Below are positions 26,092-34,882 of a DNA stretch of 64,000 nucleotides, one piece after another (the first letter of the stretch is position 1; the number at the start of each line of letters is the position of its first letter). The translations under genes and the position numbers were made by a program. This DNA is from Polynucleobacter aenigmaticus. GTDB taxonomy: Bacteria > Pseudomonadota > Gammaproteobacteria > Burkholderiales > Burkholderiaceae. Under the pieces are notes generated by a model. The model was not told the DNA's origin. It saw nothing but the letters and a program-made list of their open reading frames with translations, and searched no databases. The stretch lies in contig NZ_NGUO01000001.1 of NCBI RefSeq assembly GCF_002206635.1, forward strand, positions 1-64,000. Reading direction: 5' to 3'.

Positions 26092-27198
26092 ATGACTAAT
26101 CTGGCTACCGCGCAGTTGCTTGCGCCGTCCAACTTACAACTGCCGGTTTCGGCATATTTTGACGTTGATCTCTATCAGCGCGAAATTGAACTGCTTTTTA
26201 AGCAGGGCCCAGGCTATGTAGGCCACGAACTCATTGTGCCTGAAGTGGGCTCCTATCAAACCTTGATCTCTGAAAATGAAGGTCGTTTACTGGTTCGCAA
26301 CCAGCAAGGCGTTGAACTCCTCTCCAATGTATGCCGCCATCGTCAAGCCCTCATGCTCAATGGCTCCGGTAAGGCAGACAACATCGTTTGCCCCCTGCAT
26401 CGCTGGACATACGATTTACATGGCGAATTATTGGGTGCGCCCCATTTTGAAGATAAGCCTTGCCTCAATCTTGGCAAATCCCCCTTACAGAACTGGCAAG
26501 GGCTATTGTTTGAGGGCCCTCGCGATGTGCGCACTGACCTCGCCCAACTTGGCGTAGCCGATGACCTCAAGTTTGAAGGCTATGTTCTCGATCACGTTGA
26601 AGTCCATGAATGTAATTACAACTGGAAAACTTTTATCGAGGTCTATCTCGAGGACTACCATGTGGTGCCGTTTCATCCAGGACTGGGCAAGTTTGTTTCT
26701 TGCGAAGACTTGCGCTGGGAATTCGGCGACTGGCATAGCGTCCAAACTGTTGGTATTCACAAAGACCTAGAGAAGCCAGGCTCACCGGTTTACCAAAAAT
26801 GGCATGAAGCCGTATTGCGCTACCACGAAGGAAAGGCACCGCGCCACGGCGCGATCTGGCTTACCTACTACCCTAATGTGATGGTCGAGTGGTATCCAGG
26901 TGTCCTGTGCGTTTCCACTTTGCATCCCATGGGCCCAAACAAAACGCGCAATATTGTTGAGTTCTACTACCCTGAAGAAATCGCCCTCTTTGAGCGCGAT
27001 TATGTTGAGGCAGAGCGCGCAGCCTATATGGAAACGTGTATCGAGGATGACGAGATTGCAGAACGCATGGATGCTGGACGTGCAGCCCTACTGGCTCGTA
27101 ATGAAAATGAAGTGGGTCCTTATCAAAGCCCCATGGAAGACGGCATGCAACATTTTCATGAATGGTACCGTCGCGCCATGAACTATCAAGGCGCATAA
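26092..27198 (+). CDS. Rieske-type non-heme iron oxygenase, alpha subunit
   Basis: Ring-hydroxylating-oxygenase-type protein of 368 residues. Rieske [2Fe-2S] site CRHRQ...CPLHRW near residues 82-102 (C-x-H, 16 residues, C-x-x-H). The mononuclear iron site lies in EDYHVVPFHPG near residue 190 (His and His, with an Asp later). No beta subunit, ferredoxin or reductase is adjacent, so it is probably a homo-oligomer fed by an unlinked reductase. The substrate cannot be read; many betaproteobacteria carry this gene beside xseB, which suggests a conserved rather than degradative role. Start: ATG with GGGG-rich ribosome site; a GTG three codons earlier is possible. TATAAT at 25999-26004 is a candidate -10. 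Confidence 0.88.
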   Translation: MTNLATAQLLAPSNLQLPVSAYFDVDLYQREIELLFKQGPGYVGHELIVPEVGSYQTLISENEGRLLVRNQQGVELLSNVCRHRQALMLNGSGKADNIVCPLHRWTYDLHGELLGAPHFEDKPCLNLGKSPLQNWQGLLFEGPRDVRTDLAQLGVADDLKFEGYVLDHVEVHECNYNWKTFIEVYLEDYHVVPFHPGLGKFVSCEDLRWEFGDWHSVQTVGIHKDLEKPGSPVYQKWHEAVLRYHEGKAPRHGAIWLTYYPNVMVEWYPGVLCVSTLHPMGPNKTRNIVEFYYPEEIALFERDYVEAERAAYMETCIEDDEIAERMDAGRAALLARNENEVGPYQSPMEDGMQHFHEWYRRAMNYQGA

Positions 27199-27236
27199 TC
27201 CAGTAACACCCAACTCGCCCTCAATAGGAAGCCCTC

Positions 27237-28067
27237 ATGACGCCTCTCATTACTGCAAACCAGTTAGAAGAAATCATCAACAGCGGCGAGAATGTTTTAC
27301 TGTGCGATTGCCGTTTTGATTTAGTCGATCCGCAAGCAGGGAAAAAAGCATACGAAGAAGGTCACATTCCGGGCGCCGTTTATGTCGATCTTGATCAGGA
27401 TCTATCCGGCCCCAAAACCGGAAAAAATGGTCGTCACCCACTACCCACCCCTGAAGCTTGGGCGCAAACTAAATCGCGCTTAGGAATGGACTCTAAAACT
27501 TTGGTGGTTGCCTATGACGGTCAAGGCTCCGTATATGCCAGTCGCTTATGGTGGATGCTCAAGGCAACTGGTCACGCTAAGGTGCAAGTCTTAGATGGAG
27601 GTCTAGATAGCTGGAACGGCCCGATTGGCACCATGCCTCGCCAAGCAAAGCCCACGGATACGCCAGTACCCGCAATGCCATATGTTGGCTTAGTGCCAGT
27701 GGGGGGTATTGTTGAAAATCTCCAAACCAAAAAGAGTGTAGTGATCGATGCCCGCGCAAACGATCGCTTCCACGGTCAAAACGAGACCCTAGATCCTATT
27801 GGGGGGCATATTCCCGATGCGATTAATTATTTCTTTAGAGATAACCTATCCGGAAAATTGTTTAAGACTCCCGAACAACTGTATAAAGATTTTCATGAGC
27901 TCTTGGGCTCCACCAAAGCCTCTGAAGTCATTCACCAATGCGGCTCTGGAGTAACAGCCTGTCACAACCTGCTGGCGATGGAAATCGCTGGCCTCAAAGG
28001 CTCACGACTTTATGCGGGTAGTTGGAGTGAATGGTGCGCCGACCCTAGTAGGCCAGTGGCGCTTTAA
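27237..28067 (+). CDS. Sulfurtransferase (3-mercaptopyruvate/thiosulfate type)
   Basis: Two-domain rhodanese of 276 residues. The N-terminal inactive rhodanese domain starts LITANQLEEII and includes EGHIPGAVYVDLDQDLSG; the C-terminal domain carries the active-site loop CGSGVTA (Cys near residue 235), the form seen in 3-mercaptopyruvate sulfurtransferases rather than the CRxGxT of thiosulfate-preferring enzymes. It would transfer sulfane sulfur to thiols or cyanide in the cytoplasm. The ribosome site AGGAA lies six bases before the ATG, and the gene follows the Rieske oxygenase by 38 bp on the same strand. Its stop overlaps the end of the convergent ZIP gene by four bases. Confidence 0.92.
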   Translation: MTPLITANQLEEIINSGENVLLCDCRFDLVDPQAGKKAYEEGHIPGAVYVDLDQDLSGPKTGKNGRHPLPTPEAWAQTKSRLGMDSKTLVVAYDGQGSVYASRLWWMLKATGHAKVQVLDGGLDSWNGPIGTMPRQAKPTDTPVPAMPYVGLVPVGGIVENLQTKKSVVIDARANDRFHGQNETLDPIGGHIPDAINYFFRDNLSGKLFKTPEQLYKDFHELLGSTKASEVIHQCGSGVTACHNLLAMEIAGLKGSRLYAGSWSEWCADPSRPVAL

Positions 28068-28837
28068 TGCAGTAGCGACAGCAGGATTACAAAACCAACG
28101 CCACAAGCAATCAAGATCGTTTGACGCAAAGACTCGGCCCAATGTGGGCGACGATGCATTTGTGGAATGAGATCACTTACTGCAATGTAAATAAAACTGC
28201 TTGAAGCAATCACCAGTAAATAGGGCATTGCTCCCTGGGCTTTTTCCAAAAAGAAATAAGCCAGCACCCCACCTAGCACTGCAGACAAGCCACAAATGAA
28301 GTTGTAGAACAAAGCGCGAGTGCGGGAAAAGCCTGCATTGAGCAGCACAATAAAATCCCCAATCTCTTGCGGAATCTCATGGGCGATGATGGCAATGGCA
28401 GTAAAAATACCCACTTGGTAATCTGCCATGAATGCGGCAGCAATCAAAACACCATCAACAAAATTATGCAGGCCATCACCCACCAGAATCATCCAGCCAC
28501 TTCGACCCGCCACTTCAGCATCATGACCATGGTGGTGGCCATGACCATCACCCTCATGATGATGGTTGTGACGCAATAGGGCAATTTTCTCAAGCAAGAA
28601 GAAGCCAAGGAGGCCTGCAAGCAAGGTAGCAAATAACAACTGAGGACTTGTCCCGGGCATCGTAAAAGCCTCAGGCAAAGAATGTAGCAGGGCCGTTGCT
28701 AGCAAAATACCTACTGACACACTCACCATGCCGTGTACCATTTTCGACAGCAAAGATAATGAAAAACTCGCAGCAACCAGGACGCTCGCCGTTCCAGCTA
28801 GCGCTGTTACCAACAATATGCTTTGCAGTACTGACAT
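28064..28837 (-). CDS. ZIP-family divalent metal transporter
   Basis: Inner-membrane importer of 257 residues and about eight transmembrane segments, likely for Zn2+, Fe2+ or Mn2+. The cytoplasmic loop near residues 90-110 is His-rich (RHNHHHEGDGHGHHHGHD), a metal-sensing or storage loop. The binuclear metal centre of the family is seen as HNFVDGVLIAAAF in helix 4 and HEIPQEIGDF in helix 5. It is convergent with the sulfurtransferase gene and lies five bases after the dienelactone hydrolase gene on the same strand. Metal selectivity is not predictable from the sequence. Confidence 0.93.
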   Translation of the reverse strand: MSVLQSILLVTALAGTASVLVAASFSLSLLSKMVHGMVSVSVGILLATALLHSLPEAFTMPGTSPQLLFATLLAGLLGFFLLEKIALLRHNHHHEGDGHGHHHGHDAEVAGRSGWMILVGDGLHNFVDGVLIAAAFMADYQVGIFTAIAIIAHEIPQEIGDFIVLLNAGFSRTRALFYNFICGLSAVLGGVLAYFFLEKAQGAMPYLLVIASSSFIYIAVSDLIPQMHRRPHWAESLRQTILIACGVGFVILLSLLH

Positions 28838-28842
28838 ATAAA

Positions 28843-29739
28843 TTACGCTACCCCGTTTTGTTTAAACCAAGCAACACACTTTTCCCAGCCGTCTTTAGCT
28901 GGACCCTCACGATAAGTAGCGCGATAGTCTGCATGGAAAGCATGGGGTGTATCCGGGTAAATTTCAAAACGACAGGCTTTGGCTGCTGGATTTTTTGGGG
29001 CTACTTTTGCAAGTGCCTCACGCATTTGCTCAACACTCTCCAGGGAGATGCCGGTATCAGCGCCACCATACAAGCCTAAGACGGGAGCCTTGAGCTCAGC
29101 AGCAATATCGACTGGGTGGCGAGGGTTGCCTTCTGTTTTTTCACCGATGACTCGACCGTACCAGGCTACACCAGCCTTAACCTGTGGCAGTGTGGCTGCT
29201 AGCCAAGTAATGCGGCCACCCCAGCAAAATCCAGTTACGCCGACTTTTTTCAAGTCACCGCCATTTTTTCCAGCCCAAACTAATGCGGCCTGCAAATCAT
29301 TTAAGACTTGCGTATCCGAAGTTGGAGCCACGATATTTTTTTGAATCTCAGCAACAGTACCGAAGGTATTGGGATCACCAGCGCGGGTAAAGAATTCTGG
29401 GGCAATAGCAAGATAGCCTAATTTAGCGAAACGTCTTGTGACGTCAGCGATATATTCATGCACGCCAAAGATTTCGCTCGCAACAATAATAATAGGCAGA
29501 GAGCCTTTTGCTTTCTCTGGACGAGAAACATAAGCCGGCATCTGAAAGCTTCCCACTGGAATCATTTGCTCGCCTGCTTTAATGCCAGTGAAATCCGTTT
29601 CAATCGCAGCAGCCATGACCGGCTCAGAAGCAGCTACAAATCCAATGCCCATGGTGGTGGCAGTAATGGCGGAAGCCTTCATAAAACTTCTTCTATCGCC
29701 AGACACTGGTTTTAAGTCTTGATTTTTTTTATCTACCAT
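28843..29739 (-). CDS. Tat-exported dienelactone hydrolase-family protein
   Basis: Alpha/beta hydrolase of 298 residues related to carboxymethylenebutenolidase. A twin-arginine signal (GDRRSFMKASAIT, near residue 17, followed by a hydrophobic stretch ending VMAAA) predicts export in folded form. Catalytic residues fit the family: Cys in GFCWGG (nucleophile), Asp in GGADTG and His in DTPHAFHADY. The residues EIFGVHEYI form the usual Glu-containing motif. The ATG at 29739 is chosen because a longer frame would run into polA and break the Tat signal's position. Natural substrate unknown; export is unusual since classical enzymes are cytoplasmic. Confidence 0.88.
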   Translation of the reverse strand: MVDKKNQDLKPVSGDRRSFMKASAITATTMGIGFVAASEPVMAAAIETDFTGIKAGEQMIPVGSFQMPAYVSRPEKAKGSLPIIIVASEIFGVHEYIADVTRRFAKLGYLAIAPEFFTRAGDPNTFGTVAEIQKNIVAPTSDTQVLNDLQAALVWAGKNGGDLKKVGVTGFCWGGRITWLAATLPQVKAGVAWYGRVIGEKTEGNPRHPVDIAAELKAPVLGLYGGADTGISLESVEQMREALAKVAPKNPAAKACRFEIYPDTPHAFHADYRATYREGPAKDGWEKCVAWFKQNGVA

Positions 29740-29755
29740 TTTTTCTGATCTCCGC

Positions 29756-32584
29756 TTAATGGGCTTCTTCCCAATTATCGCCAATTCCAATACCAACTAC
29801 CAAAGGAACCTTAAGTTCTGCCACCTTGCACATCAAGTCAGGTAATTTTGCCTGTAACAGCTCAAGCTCATCCAAGGGTACGTCAAATACCAATTCATCG
29901 TGTACCTGAAGCAGCATACGGGTCTTTAACTGCTCTTTTTCAAGCCAGTTCTCAACCGCAATCATGGCTAACTTGATTAAGTCAGCAGCAGTACCTTGCA
30001 TCGGCGCATTAATCGCTGCGCGCTCTGCGCCTTGGCGACGAGGGCCATTTGAGCCTTTGATCTCTGGCAACCACAGACGTCTGCCAAAAACCGTCTCTAC
30101 ATAGCCATTCTCTCGGGCTTCTACGCGGGTGCGCTCCATGTATTGAGCCACCCCTGGATAGCGATCGAAATACTTGGCAATGTAGTTTTGCGCCGCTGAG
30201 CGCTCAATACCCAAGTTGCTAGCCAGACCAAAAGCGCTCATGCCATAGATGAGGCCAAAGTTAATCACCTTGGCATAACGACGCTGTTCTGAGGTGACGG
30301 CCTCTAGAGGCACACCAAAAATCTCCGCAGCAGTGGCCTGGTGAACATCTTTACCAGCGGCAAACGCAGCTAGCAAATTTTCATCCTCGGCAATATGCGC
30401 CATGATGCGTAATTCAATTTGAGAATAGTCGGCCGATAACAACTTACAACCATCTGCCGGAATAAATGCCTCACGAATGCGACGACCCTCTTCTGTTCGT
30501 ACGGGAATATTTTGCAAATTCGGCTCACTCGAGGCCAAACGTCCCGTCACCGCAGTCGCTTGAGAAAAATTGGTGTGTACGCGCCCAGTCTTGGGATCTG
30601 CCATGCGTGGCAGTTTTTCAATATAAGTCGACATCAATTTAGCTAAGCTGCGGTAATCCAAGATGCGCGCCGGCAAAGGGTAATCTTCGGCCAACTTCTG
30701 CAAAACCTCTTCATCAGTTGATGGCGCACCCGATGGCGTCTTCTTGATGACGGGTAACTCTAACTGTCCAAATAAAATTTCTGCAATCTGCTTGGGCGAT
30801 TGAATATTGAACGGCTGACCTGCTAGCTTGTGAATCTCACCCTCCAATGCGAGAAGACGCTTACCAACCTCTTGACCTTGCTGAGAAAGCAATGCTGAAT
30901 CAATCCGAATACCATTGCGCTCCATGATTCCCAAGACACGCATCGCTGGCATCTCAATCGTTTCATAAACGTAGAGCAGTCCAGGGCTTCCCTGAATTTG
31001 TGGCCATAAAACTAAATGCAGGCGCAAGGTAATGTCAGCATCTTCAGCAGCGTAATCTGTGGCAATCTTCAGATCGACTTGGTCAAAGCAAATTTGATGA
31101 ACGCCTTTACCGCAAACCTCTTCATAGCGAATGGTCTTCATGCCAAGATGGCGCTCAGCCAAGCTATCCATGTTGTGCGGCATATGCGATTCAAGCACGT
31201 AGGACTCGAGCAAGGTATCGAATTGAATGCCTTGCAAAGTAATTTCGTAGTTTGCAAAAATATGCGCATCGTACTTTAAGTTTTGGCCGACTTTTAAATG
31301 CGTAGAACTCTCAAGCCAAGGCTTTAGCTTCGCCAAGACCATCTCACGACTAAGTTGATCTTCTCCGTTACGATGCGCTACTGGTATATAGCAAGCCTCT
31401 CCTGGAGTCACGCACAATGAGATGCCGACTAACTCTGCGGTGAGCGCGTCTAAGCCGGTAGTCTCTGTATCTACGGCCGTTAACGTTGCACTCTCAATCT
31501 TTTTTAACCAGCGCTCTAATGCGATCTCATCCACGACGCACTCGTAACTTTTTTCGATGGCACTCTGCAAGTCTGTAGTCTCTTGAGATAGTGCTGTGGT
31601 AGCTGCAGTAGCTGTAGGTCCAAATGGATTACTAGAAGTTTTTTCCTTAAGTTCTGGTGCGCTCTTGATTGGACTCCCTGCTAAATCAAAACCACCGCTG
31701 ACTTCCGGAGCTGACCCACCAAGCTGCCTCTCCACATCACGTAGCCAAGTTTTAAATGCGTAGCGCTCAAATAATTCCCGTAAGAGTGGCGCGTCTTCTG
31801 GTTTTGCATGAAGGTCATCTAGCCCGGGCAAATGGGGGGATAAATCACAGTCCGTTTTAACGGTAATTAACTGTCGGGCCTGCGGAAGCCACTGCAAACT
31901 ATTGCGCAAGTTCTCTCCCACAACGCCTTTCACTTGATCGGCATTCGCCATCAAGTTATCCAGGTCGCCAAACTCAGCCAACCATTTGTTTGCGGTTTTT
32001 GGGCCAGCCTTAGGAACCCCGGGGACGTTATCTACCGTGTCACCAATGATGGAGAGGTAATCCACAATCCGCTCCGGGGGCACGCCAAATTTTTCGATCA
32101 CCCCCGCAATGTCCAGCTTTTCATTGGTCATCGTATTAATCAAGGTGACAGAGGGGTTCACCAATTGAGCTAAATCTTTGTCGCCCGTGGAAATAATGGT
32201 TTCCCATCCAGCTTGGGTTGCCTGGCAAGCCAAGGTAGCAATGACGTCATCCGCCTCAACCCCAGAAACCATCAATACTGGCCAGCCCAAGGCCTTCACC
32301 ATGGCATGAATCGGCTCTATCTGCCTTACTAAATCCTCGGGCATAGGAGATCGGTGCGCCTTGTACTCGGGGTACATTTCATCCCGGAAAGTCTTCCCTT
32401 TGGCATCGAAAACACAGGCAATATGGTCGGCCTTGAGTTCCGACCGAGCTCGGCGCATCATATTCACCATCCCATAGATCGCCCCCGTTGGGTCGCCGGC
32501 CCCATTTCGAAGGTCTGGCATGGCGTGAAAGGCGCGGTAGAGGTAGCTAGAACCGTCTACCAACAAGAGTCTATGTTTAGTCAT
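29756..32584 (-). CDS. polA: DNA polymerase I
   Basis: Repair and Okazaki-fragment polymerase of 942 residues with all three domains: 5' nuclease (residues about 1-290, opening LLVDGSSYLYRAF), 3'-5' exonuclease (about 350-540, with the DTETTGLD acidic pair, so proofreading looks intact) and polymerase (palm motifs DYSQIELRIMAHIAED, KVINFGLIYGMSAFG, and the catalytic VHDELVFDV). The ATG at 32584 gives MTKHRLLLVDG; an upstream in-frame ATG adds five unrelated residues. No Shine-Dalgarno is visible, and TACGAT lies six bases before the ATG, so a leaderless message is possible. Confidence 0.97.
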   Translation of the reverse strand: MTKHRLLLVDGSSYLYRAFHAMPDLRNGAGDPTGAIYGMVNMMRRARSELKADHIACVFDAKGKTFRDEMYPEYKAHRSPMPEDLVRQIEPIHAMVKALGWPVLMVSGVEADDVIATLACQATQAGWETIISTGDKDLAQLVNPSVTLINTMTNEKLDIAGVIEKFGVPPERIVDYLSIIGDTVDNVPGVPKAGPKTANKWLAEFGDLDNLMANADQVKGVVGENLRNSLQWLPQARQLITVKTDCDLSPHLPGLDDLHAKPEDAPLLRELFERYAFKTWLRDVERQLGGSAPEVSGGFDLAGSPIKSAPELKEKTSSNPFGPTATAATTALSQETTDLQSAIEKSYECVVDEIALERWLKKIESATLTAVDTETTGLDALTAELVGISLCVTPGEACYIPVAHRNGEDQLSREMVLAKLKPWLESSTHLKVGQNLKYDAHIFANYEITLQGIQFDTLLESYVLESHMPHNMDSLAERHLGMKTIRYEEVCGKGVHQICFDQVDLKIATDYAAEDADITLRLHLVLWPQIQGSPGLLYVYETIEMPAMRVLGIMERNGIRIDSALLSQQGQEVGKRLLALEGEIHKLAGQPFNIQSPKQIAEILFGQLELPVIKKTPSGAPSTDEEVLQKLAEDYPLPARILDYRSLAKLMSTYIEKLPRMADPKTGRVHTNFSQATAVTGRLASSEPNLQNIPVRTEEGRRIREAFIPADGCKLLSADYSQIELRIMAHIAEDENLLAAFAAGKDVHQATAAEIFGVPLEAVTSEQRRYAKVINFGLIYGMSAFGLASNLGIERSAAQNYIAKYFDRYPGVAQYMERTRVEARENGYVETVFGRRLWLPEIKGSNGPRRQGAERAAINAPMQGTAADLIKLAMIAVENWLEKEQLKTRMLLQVHDELVFDVPLDELELLQAKLPDLMCKVAELKVPLVVGIGIGDNWEEAH

Positions 32585-32665
32585 ACCGCAATCGTACAAT
32601 CTAGTTGCTAACTGCCTACAGATCAGGTTTAAATCCTCCTGAAAAGAGGCCTAAAAAGGTGAAAA

Positions 32666-33073
32666 ATGATGCACGCTCTAACTAACTTACTCCACTCTTC
32701 ATTGAGCCAAGCCCTTGTTCTTGCAGGCTTTTTAGCGGCTTTCGCCTCTTTTGGCCTGCATTCAGCAAATGCGCAGAGCAATAGCCAAGCCTTGAGCCCA
32801 TCAGAGCTGCAACGGATTAATAACCAGCCATTAGCGCCAACAGTGAGCGCAGCCGAAGCAACCAACGCCCCTCAAGGCCGTAAACCGAGCTTTCAACACA
32901 AAGAAGTGACGGGTACTGAAGTTACCGAATACAAAGATACCAATTCACCAACTCAGGTGGATGTAAAGACCCGCTATACCAGCTACGAAATGGCACCTCC
33001 AGCAACGGTCATGCCGGGCGTACCAAAAGAAACTGATCTCATCAGCGTGCCCAGCATCAGCATCCCTTTCTAA
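32666..33073 (+). CDS. Secreted protein of unknown function (possibly DUF2782-like)
   Basis: I do not recognise this 135-residue protein with certainty. The first 36 residues are a signal peptide (basic start, hydrophobic LVLAGFLAAFASF, cleavage at SANA). The mature part is polar, with a conserved-looking EVTEYKDTNSPTQVDVKTRY core and a Pro-rich end (APPATVMPGVPKET). The core and its position between polA and thrB recall the DUF2782 proteins of Burkholderiales, but the match is by memory and weak. It is divergent from polA and probably co-transcribed with thrB 44 bp downstream. Likely periplasmic. Confidence 0.7.
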   Translation: MMHALTNLLHSSLSQALVLAGFLAAFASFGLHSANAQSNSQALSPSELQRINNQPLAPTVSAAEATNAPQGRKPSFQHKEVTGTEVTEYKDTNSPTQVDVKTRYTSYEMAPPATVMPGVPKETDLISVPSISIPF

Positions 33074-33117
33074 GCTGAATTATTCCATTCCCTCTGTACC
33101 TCATTGTTTAATTAGTC

Positions 33118-34095
33118 ATGGCCGTATTCACACCCATTGAGCTGAGTGATATCTCCAACTGGATCGCAACCGATTTTGATATTGGTAGAGCCATAGATAT
33201 TCGTGGAATACATGGCGGCATTGAGAATTCCAACTTTTTTCTCGATACCGAAAAAGATGGCAAGAAGTATGAATATGTACTGACGATTTTTGAGAGGCTG
33301 TCAGCAGCGCAGCTGCCTTACTATTTAGAGTTGATGCGTCACTTGGCCAATAAAGGCATTCCCGTGCCCAAGCCATTAGAAAATATCAATGGAGAAATTT
33401 TATTTTCTCTAAAGGGCAAGCCAGCGGCAATTGTCAGCAAGCTCCCAGGTCTGTCCAGACTGACACCAGAAGCAAGGCACTGTGAATTAGTCGGTGAAAA
33501 TTTAGCAAAGATGCATTTGGCTAGCGCAGACTTTCAGCGCGCCCAAGAAAATCTTCGCAGCCTTTCTTGGTGGCAAAAAACAGTGCCGCAAGTTTTGTCA
33601 TACCTCAGCAACACTCAAAAAGAATTGCTAATAAGCGAACTCGCCACCCAAGAGCAATTTTTTACCTCAGAGGCTTATGCGTCGCTGCCACAGGGTGCAA
33701 GCCATTGCGACCTGTTTAGAGACAACGTCCTTTTTGATTCTCAAGATGCGAGCGATAGCTCGCAGGATCAGCTGGGTGGTTTCTTCGACTTTTATTTCGC
33801 TGGCACCGATAAGTGGTTATTTGATTTAGCAGTAACTGCAAATGATTGGTGTCTTGCGGAAAATAAACAAGACTTAGATCCTGTACGTTTTAAGGCTCTG
33901 ATGGATGCCTATCAGTCTGTTCGTCCACTCACTGACAACGAGAAACAAAGTTGGCCGCTAATGGTGCGCGCAGCAGCTCTCCGATTTTGGATCTCACGCC
34001 TGTGGGATTTTTACCTACCGCGCGACGCTCACATGCTTACCCCGCATGACCCCCGTCATTTTGAAAATATTCTCCTAAGTCGCAAAGCAATATGA
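33118..34095 (+). CDS. thrB: Homoserine kinase, ThrB type II (APH fold)
   Basis: Phosphorylates homoserine for threonine synthesis; 325 residues. This is the aminoglycoside-phosphotransferase-fold enzyme found in Pseudomonas and Burkholderiales, unrelated to the GHMP kinase of E. coli. It starts FTPIELSDIS and has GGIENSNFFL (nucleotide-binding loop), the catalytic loop GASHCDLFRDNVLFD near residue 198 with Asp and Asn, and the DFYFAG metal-binding segment. It overlaps the next gene by four bases (ATGA), so the two are coupled. No other threonine gene is adjacent. Confidence 0.93.
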   Translation: MAVFTPIELSDISNWIATDFDIGRAIDIRGIHGGIENSNFFLDTEKDGKKYEYVLTIFERLSAAQLPYYLELMRHLANKGIPVPKPLENINGEILFSLKGKPAAIVSKLPGLSRLTPEARHCELVGENLAKMHLASADFQRAQENLRSLSWWQKTVPQVLSYLSNTQKELLISELATQEQFFTSEAYASLPQGASHCDLFRDNVLFDSQDASDSSQDQLGGFFDFYFAGTDKWLFDLAVTANDWCLAENKQDLDPVRFKALMDAYQSVRPLTDNEKQSWPLMVRAAALRFWISRLWDFYLPRDAHMLTPHDPRHFENILLSRKAI

Positions 34096-34874
34096 AACTA
34101 AATTCTGTCGCCCATAAAGAGGGTTACACCTGGATACGCCAAGGCATTTGGTTATTTAAACAAAATCCTTTGGGTTTTCTGATGCTGGTATTTATGTATG
34201 TTTTTGTTGCACAGTTAGCGGTACTCGTACCGGTGATTGGCGTTTTTGCAGTGCTATTGCTCACACCAACCTTATCGGTTGGTTTCATGACGGCCTGTCG
34301 ACAAGCGATCCAAAAAGAACGTATTCGTCCAACGGTATATCTAATTGCCCTGCAATCAACACCCGTGATTCGTAAACGCATTCTGCAATTAGGCTTGGTG
34401 TACTCGGCCCTTATTCTGGCTCTCAGCTTTATCTTAAGCATGTTGGTGGATTTTGAGTTACTTCTACCACTTATGACTGGTGATAAGCCGATTACGCCTG
34501 AAGCGGTGCGCGAGATCTACCTGATTCTATTTTTTGGTGGTTTGCTCTACGTACCCGTAGCCATGTTGATGTGGTTCTCACCGGTGCTAATTGCTTGGGC
34601 CGAGATGTCTGTACCGCAAGCGCTCTTTTCAAGCGCAATTGCTTGCTGGGCAAACCGTGGTGCGTTCTTTTTGTATATCGCTATTTGGGGTGCGATCTTG
34701 ATCGCCATTCCCTTAACGATTGGATCTATCCTTGATGCACTGGATTTAGGTCAAGCCGCATCCTTCATCATCGCCCCACTGTCAATGGCCGGACTAACAG
34801 TAATGCACTGCTCTTTCTTTGCGACCTGGAAAGCGTGCTTTGCCGAAAAAGAGTCAGCAACTCTGATTGCTTAG
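34092..34874 (+). CDS. BPSS1780-type membrane protein
   Basis: Integral-membrane protein of 260 residues with about five to six hydrophobic helices, of the uncharacterised family named after Burkholderia pseudomallei BPSS1780. Typical marks are GYTWIRQGIWLFKQNPLGF at the start, LLLTPTLSVGFMTACRQA near residue 65 and WFSPVLIAWAEM near 165. Function unknown. Its ATG overlaps the thrB stop, and it ends nine bases before the convergent uvrD gene. Conserved linkage to thrB in Burkholderiales is from memory; the overlap suggests shared expression rather than shared chemistry. Confidence 0.85.
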   Translation: MKLNSVAHKEGYTWIRQGIWLFKQNPLGFLMLVFMYVFVAQLAVLVPVIGVFAVLLLTPTLSVGFMTACRQAIQKERIRPTVYLIALQSTPVIRKRILQLGLVYSALILALSFILSMLVDFELLLPLMTGDKPITPEAVREIYLILFFGGLLYVPVAMLMWFSPVLIAWAEMSVPQALFSSAIACWANRGAFFLYIAIWGAILIAIPLTIGSILDALDLGQAASFIIAPLSMAGLTVMHCSFFATWKACFAEKESATLIA

Positions 34875-34882
34875 TTAGCCGA

